21,848 bases of DNA from Methylopumilus sp003533095 (GTDB lineage Bacteria; Pseudomonadota; Gammaproteobacteria; Burkholderiales; Methylophilaceae), in NCBI GenBank assembly GCA_963977845.1, contig CAXBPZ010000017.1:1-21848 (forward strand). Direction: 5' to 3'. Made by a program: the position numbers and the translations under genes. The notes beneath the pieces are model-generated. The model was not told the DNA's origin. It ran no database searches and worked only from the letters and a program-made list of their open reading frames with translations. This document shows positions 21,772 through 21,848 of the stretch, in pieces (position 1 is the stretch's first letter; each line of letters opens with the position of its first letter).

Positions 21772-21848
21772 ATAACATTATGGCAAAAGGCAAATTTGAA
21801 CGTACCAAACCCCATGTGAACGTTGGCACAATTGGTCACGTTGACCAT
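21772..21848 (+). repeat. Direct repeat, copy 2: start of second tuf plus 8 nt of leader
   Basis: Identical over its whole visible 77 bases to 5497-5573 and in the same orientation, about 16.3 kb apart. The copy runs into the window edge, so its true length cannot be read here. Confidence 0.95.
21780..21848 (+). CDS. tuf: Translation elongation factor Tu, second copy, 5' part only
   Basis: The first 23 codons of a second EF-Tu gene, up to GHVDH of the P-loop, before the window ends. Every visible base matches the first copy, including synonymous positions, which suggests a recent duplicate or, more likely, gene conversion between two conserved copies. It has its own AAGGAT ribosome-binding site and lies 23 nt after fusA, the tufA position of the str operon. 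Two tuf genes in these two places are the ancestral proteobacterial state. Confidence 0.95.
   Translation, partial: MAKGKFERTKPHVNVGTIGHVDH

Overview
The window is a gene-dense, visibly AT-rich stretch of a proteobacterial chromosome in which every gene lies on the + strand. Gene order (HIT protein-tatABC-petABC-sspAB, then tRNA-Thr/Tyr/Gly/Thr-tuf-tRNA-Trp-secE-nusG-rplKAJL-rpoBC-rpsL-rpsG-fusA-tuf), with tRNA-Trp between tuf and secE and a PVWY-type Qo motif in cytochrome b, points to a betaproteobacterium. The AT bias, short spacers and small Tat proteins suggest a streamlined lineage, possibly a Methylophilaceae/OM43-type methylotroph. That last placement is an inference and was not tested by alignment.

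Region 1 (1-4944): the tail of a HIT-domain gene, then the Tat translocase genes tatA, tatB and tatC, then petA-petB-petC for the cytochrome bc1 complex behind a recognisable promoter, then sspA and sspB. The Rieske protein PetA carries a Tat-type signal anchor with Lys-Arg in place of Arg-Arg, so a likely Tat client lies next to its transporter.

Region 2 (4945-18638): a tRNA cluster (Thr-UGU, Tyr, Gly-UCC, Thr-GGU) runs into tuf, then tRNA-Trp, secE, nusG, the ribosomal protein genes rplK, rplA, rplJ and rplL, and rpoB-rpoC. The noncoding parts carry recognisable control elements: an L1-binding-like hairpin before rplK, an L10-type leader before rplJ, a strong hairpin-plus-T-run terminator between rplL and rpoB, and two AT-rich perfect inverted repeats just upstream of the rplJ and rpoB Shine-Dalgarno sequences.

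Region 3 (18639-21848): a near-consensus promoter starts the str operon rpsL-rpsG-fusA and a second tuf gene cut by the window end. Its visible 69 bases are identical to the first tuf, so near-identical direct repeats bracket about 16.3 kb of essential genes.

I see no mobile element, CRISPR array, prophage, toxin-antitoxin pair, defence locus or unknown gene cluster. The window is core housekeeping DNA. The points worth a second look are RNA-level regulatory structures, unusual tRNA T-arms and a few residue-level deviations in conserved proteins.
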